From Hyphomonas oceanitis SCH89 (GTDB lineage: Bacteria > Pseudomonadota > Alphaproteobacteria > Caulobacterales > Hyphomonadaceae): 64,000 nucleotides of DNA. The stretch spans positions 49,884 through 113,883 of the forward strand of contig NZ_ARYL01000010.1 in NCBI RefSeq assembly GCF_000685295.1, given 5' to 3'. The position numbers and the translations under genes are program-made. Under the pieces are notes generated by a model. That model saw only the letters and a list, made by a program, of their open reading frames with translations. It was not told the origin of the DNA and did no database searches. Positions 61,413-64,000 of this stretch are shown piece by piece; position 1 is the stretch's first letter; each line of letters starts with the position of its first letter.

Positions 61413-63047
61413 ATGGAAACTTATGATTACATTATCGTCGGCGCCGGTAGCGGTGGCTGCGCCCTGGCAAATCGCCTGTCGGCTGACCCGGCGATCAAGG
61501 TTTGCCTGATTGAGGCGGGCAAAAAGGACAATGCGTTGATGGTGCGGATGCCGGCGGGCGTCGGTAGCCTGATCAAGCAGGCGAATGATCACAATTGGGG
61601 CTTTTATACCGAGGCCCAGAAGCACATGAATGGCCGCAAGCTCTACTGGCCACGCGGCAAGGGTTGGGGCGGATCGTCCTCAATCAATGGTATGGTCTAT
61701 ATTCGCGGCCATGCGGGCGACTATGACCAGTGGGGCCAGATGGGCCTGAAGGGCTGGAGCTATGCCGATGTGCTGCCTTACTTCAAGCGCTCGGAAGGCT
61801 ATGAGGGTGGCAATAACGCATTTCATGGCGGCGCTGGCCCGCTGCGCGTTTCGGAAAGCCCGATGTCGAGCCCGATCTATCGCGCCTTCATCCAGGCGGG
61901 TGAGCAGGCCGGCTACAAGGTTACGGATGATTTCAATGGCGCCCAGCAGGAGGGCTTTGGCCGTTACCAGCGCACCATTCACAAGGGCGAACGCTGGAGC
62001 GCGTCGTTCGGCTACCTGCGCCCGATCGAGGGCGTGCGGCCGAACCTGACCGTGATTTCGACAGGACTGGTGACGCGCGTGCTGATCGAGAATGGAAAAG
62101 CAACGGGCGTTGAAGTTGTTGAAGGCAAGGGCGCGCTGACCCAGCAGATCCATGCCGACAAGGAAGTCGTGATCTGCGCGGGTGCGGTGCAGTCCCCGCA
62201 GATTCTGATGCTGTCAGGTATTGGTAATCCGGAACATCTTGACCGTTTCGGCATCAAGGCGACCGTGAAGTCGCCGGGCGTGGGGCAGAACCTGCAGGAC
62301 CATCTGGACGTCACCGTGATCCACGAGATGACCCAGCCCGTGTCGGCCTATTCCCAGCAGAAGGGCATGAAGAAACTCGGCGTTGGCCTGCGATACCTCT
62401 ATAACCAGACCGGCGCTGGCGCGGATAATTTCCTGCAGGCAGGGGCTTTCCTGAATTCGCGTGAAGGCCTGTCCATGCCGGACATCCAGCTTCACCTTGT
62501 GAATGCGATCATGATGGATCATGGCAACCACGACCCGCAGAAGGACGGCTTTACCGTTCATGCGTGCCAGCTGCGACCGGAAAGCCGCGGTACGATCTGC
62601 CTCGCCTCGGCGGATCCGTTTGCGCACCCTGCCATCGACCCGAATTATCTGGCCACGGAGGAAGATCGCCGCGTGATGCGCGAGGCCGTGAAAATGGTGC
62701 GCGATATTTGCGGGCAATCCGCTCTCAATGCATTGCGCGGTAATGAGATCATGCCGGGCGCGAGTGTCTCAACGGATGATGACATTGACAGCTTCATCCG
62801 CCGGATGGGCGAGACAATCTATCACCCGGTCGGCACGGTTGCGATGGGGACGAGCGAGTCGAGCCCGGTTGACGCAGAGCTGCGCGTGCGCGGTGTGGAT
62901 GGACTGAGAGTGGTGGACGCGTCCGTGATGCCGACCCTGATCGGGGGGAACACAAACGCGCCGACAATCATGATCGCCGAGAAGGCTGCAGACATGATGC
63001 TGGGCAAGCGGGCGCTGGCACGCGAAGAGAGCCTGACGCCCGCCTGA
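61413..63047 (+). CDS. GMC-family FAD oxidoreductase (choline dehydrogenase-like)
   Basis: 544 residues. FAD dinucleotide fold YDYIIVGAGSGGCALANRLS at the start, GMC signature 1 (LYWPRGKGWGGSSSINGMVY), signature 2 (GAVQSPQILMLSGIG), and the catalytic His region IYHPVGTVAMG with the C-terminal GGNTNAPTIMIAEKAADM. It oxidises an alcohol to an aldehyde; BetA-type choline use is possible but not certain because no betB is near. Confidence 0.92.
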   Translation: METYDYIIVGAGSGGCALANRLSADPAIKVCLIEAGKKDNALMVRMPAGVGSLIKQANDHNWGFYTEAQKHMNGRKLYWPRGKGWGGSSSINGMVYIRGHAGDYDQWGQMGLKGWSYADVLPYFKRSEGYEGGNNAFHGGAGPLRVSESPMSSPIYRAFIQAGEQAGYKVTDDFNGAQQEGFGRYQRTIHKGERWSASFGYLRPIEGVRPNLTVISTGLVTRVLIENGKATGVEVVEGKGALTQQIHADKEVVICAGAVQSPQILMLSGIGNPEHLDRFGIKATVKSPGVGQNLQDHLDVTVIHEMTQPVSAYSQQKGMKKLGVGLRYLYNQTGAGADNFLQAGAFLNSREGLSMPDIQLHLVNAIMMDHGNHDPQKDGFTVHACQLRPESRGTICLASADPFAHPAIDPNYLATEEDRRVMREAVKMVRDICGQSALNALRGNEIMPGASVSTDDDIDSFIRRMGETIYHPVGTVAMGTSESSPVDAELRVRGVDGLRVVDASVMPTLIGGNTNAPTIMIAEKAADMMLGKRALAREESLTPA

Positions 63048-63052
63048 CCAGG

Positions 63053-63610
63053 TTAGGCGTTGGCGGTCACAAGGCGCAGTTGCGGACCTTCGGAACGGGT
63101 GTCTGGTGGCACCAGCATGGAGATGCGGTGGCGCCAGATGGGGCGGCCCTTGAGCATGGGTTCGCCGCCGAGCGTCTGGTAGAGACCGAGCAGGCGCGGT
63201 GTGTCGTTATGGGCGCCGCTGCCGGGGCGTACGAGCGGCATGAGCGTGATTTCGACTTCCACGCGCTGGCCCGTAAGGGTTTCGCCGCGTCCGCGGATAA
63301 TACCGGGGGCGCCATCGAAGCGAACGGCTTCCATGAAATGCGCCATCATCTCGCGGTCGGGGCCACTCCAGAGCTGGAGGAAGTCATGATTGGTGAGATC
63401 GCGTCCGAGCAGGTCGGAAAGCCCCTGACCTGCTGTGCGGAAAAGCCAGCCATATTCGCGGCTATGCTGTACCACGAACAGTTGCGTGATCAGGTCCGGG
63501 TGCTCGGCGACGCGCGGGTCGTCGACTGTATTGGTGGAAGGCGTTCGGCCCATCCGGCGCCATGCGTCGACCAGGATCCGGGTATTGGGGTGTAGTGACC
63601 GGTCTTGCAT
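63053..63610 (-). CDS. PAS-domain protein (alphaproteobacterial PAS_5 type)
   Basis: 185 residues from the ATG at 63610, with GGAG 11 bases upstream; the ATG at 63619 lies too close to that site. A single PAS-like domain without an output domain: LFVVQHSREYGWLFRTAGQG and DFLQLWSGPDREMMAHFMEA are typical of the alphaproteobacterial PAS_5 group. Function is unknown; it may sense a small ligand and bind a partner. Convergent with the GMC gene, with 5 bases between. Confidence 0.8.
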   Translation of the reverse strand: MQDRSLHPNTRILVDAWRRMGRTPSTNTVDDPRVAEHPDLITQLFVVQHSREYGWLFRTAGQGLSDLLGRDLTNHDFLQLWSGPDREMMAHFMEAVRFDGAPGIIRGRGETLTGQRVEVEITLMPLVRPGSGAHNDTPRLLGLYQTLGGEPMLKGRPIWRHRISMLVPPDTRSEGPQLRLVTANA

Positions 63611-64000
63611 GACTGGCATTCTCCGTAATTTATATTGACCCGACCCGGGCCATTCATGCGGTGCTATTCGCAATAAGCATTCCAGTTGCAGGAGTACGCG
63701 TTTGGCGAAATTCGCGCGGTTTCAACCTCAAAATTCCCCTCACAGGGCATGTTGGCGGGGACCCGGTATCATCATTGTGGGCGAGGGAGGGGAGATGACG
63801 TGCCAAGGCGAAACAGTTGGCTACATCCAGCCGGACTGGGGGCGCAGCAGGCCGGGATTGTGTCGGCGACGGAGGACTTGTGGCAGCCAGCATGACCGAA
63901 AATACAGAATGTACCCTTGCGCAGAATCGCGGCTCAGATACTTATTTGCTCACCGTCAAATAATCGCCGCGATCGTGTCCCGCGGCGTGGTGTAGCTGAC
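63611..64000. other. Intergenic stretch at window end, no supported gene
   Basis: About 390 bases. Only short frames without family features are seen, including a 97-codon plus-strand frame at 63702 rich in Arg/Cys and a short one starting at 63891. It probably holds the promoter of the PAS gene and sequence leading to a gene beyond the window. Confidence 0.4.

Noticed and set aside
63702..63995. 97-codon plus-strand frame at the window end
   Set aside because: Arg/Cys-rich, no ribosome site, overlaps other equally weak frames, no family similarity recognised.

Overview
The window is a GC-rich chromosomal segment of an alphaproteobacterium. Gene order and gene content (murA-DUF2948-hisD-UPF0262-infA-maf; tldD next to ctaC-ctaD-ctaB-coxF-ctaG-ctaE-surf1-thrC; ubiA/rsmE/gshA; DUF4170; HisKA_2 kinase; a TonB receptor) point to Caulobacterales, most likely a Hyphomonadaceae-like marine bacterium. 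That placement is inference; no rRNA is present.

Layout. 1-7.7 kb: 3' part of glycerol kinase, a sulfotransferase, a TonB-dependent receptor whose signal-peptide region is in another frame than its body, and a secreted S9 peptidase. 7.7-13.3 kb: tRNA-Thr(GGT) and a housekeeping block (small basic protein, murA, DUF2948, hisD, UPF0262, cupin, infA, maf). 13.2-16.7 kb: a DUF6249/ECF sigma/membrane-protein operon, a Tyr-phosphatase-like protein, a small lipoprotein and membrane proteins. 16.7-21.6 kb: pmbA/tldE, an inositol-phosphatase-like gene fused in frame to DUF4170, an MsbA-like ABC exporter, and a FrnE-like DsbA protein. 21.6-24.4 kb: a copper operon (copA, a tiny coupled ORF, csoR) behind a clear CsoR-type palindrome. 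24.4-27.9 kb: sensor kinase, ubiA, aldo/keto reductase. 27.9-30.2 kb: an accessory patch rich in palindromic repeats, with an AT-richer unknown gene and a paralogue of a gene at 55 kb. 30.2-40.3 kb: semialdehyde dehydrogenase, rsmE, DUF6891, gshA, POT transporter, rhodanese, tldD, AI-2E-type permease, DUF1328, TPR protein. 40.4-48.8 kb: the cytochrome aa3 oxidase operon with assembly factors, thrC and a GNAT protein. 48.8-54.9 kb: EAL phosphodiesterase, YqgE, peroxiredoxin, SPFH/NfeD pair, S10 carboxypeptidase, fasciclin lipoprotein. 55-57.1 kb: a second repeat-rich patch with a DUF559 nuclease gene. 57.1-64 kb: GST, hydrolase, phoH behind a structured leader, gamma carbonic anhydrase, PilZ protein, GMC oxidoreductase, PAS protein.

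Functional themes: aerobic respiration and its assembly (cox operon, UbiA, CtaB, CtaG, SURF1); envelope building and export (MurA, MsbA-like, TonB receptor); copper homeostasis, which fits the copper-dependent oxidase; redox/glutathione chemistry (GshA, GST, peroxiredoxin, FrnE); and c-di-GMP output (EAL and PilZ proteins).

Most notable signals: the DUF559 gene bracketed by a palindromic repeat family; repeats of another family sitting inside a coding sequence; a structured RNA ending in an intrinsic terminator 26 bases before phoH; a 55-codon ORF coupled at both ends inside the copper operon; the IMPase-DUF4170 fusion with an internal start; and the TonB receptor frameshift. No CRISPR array, prophage, rRNA or recognised IS element was seen.
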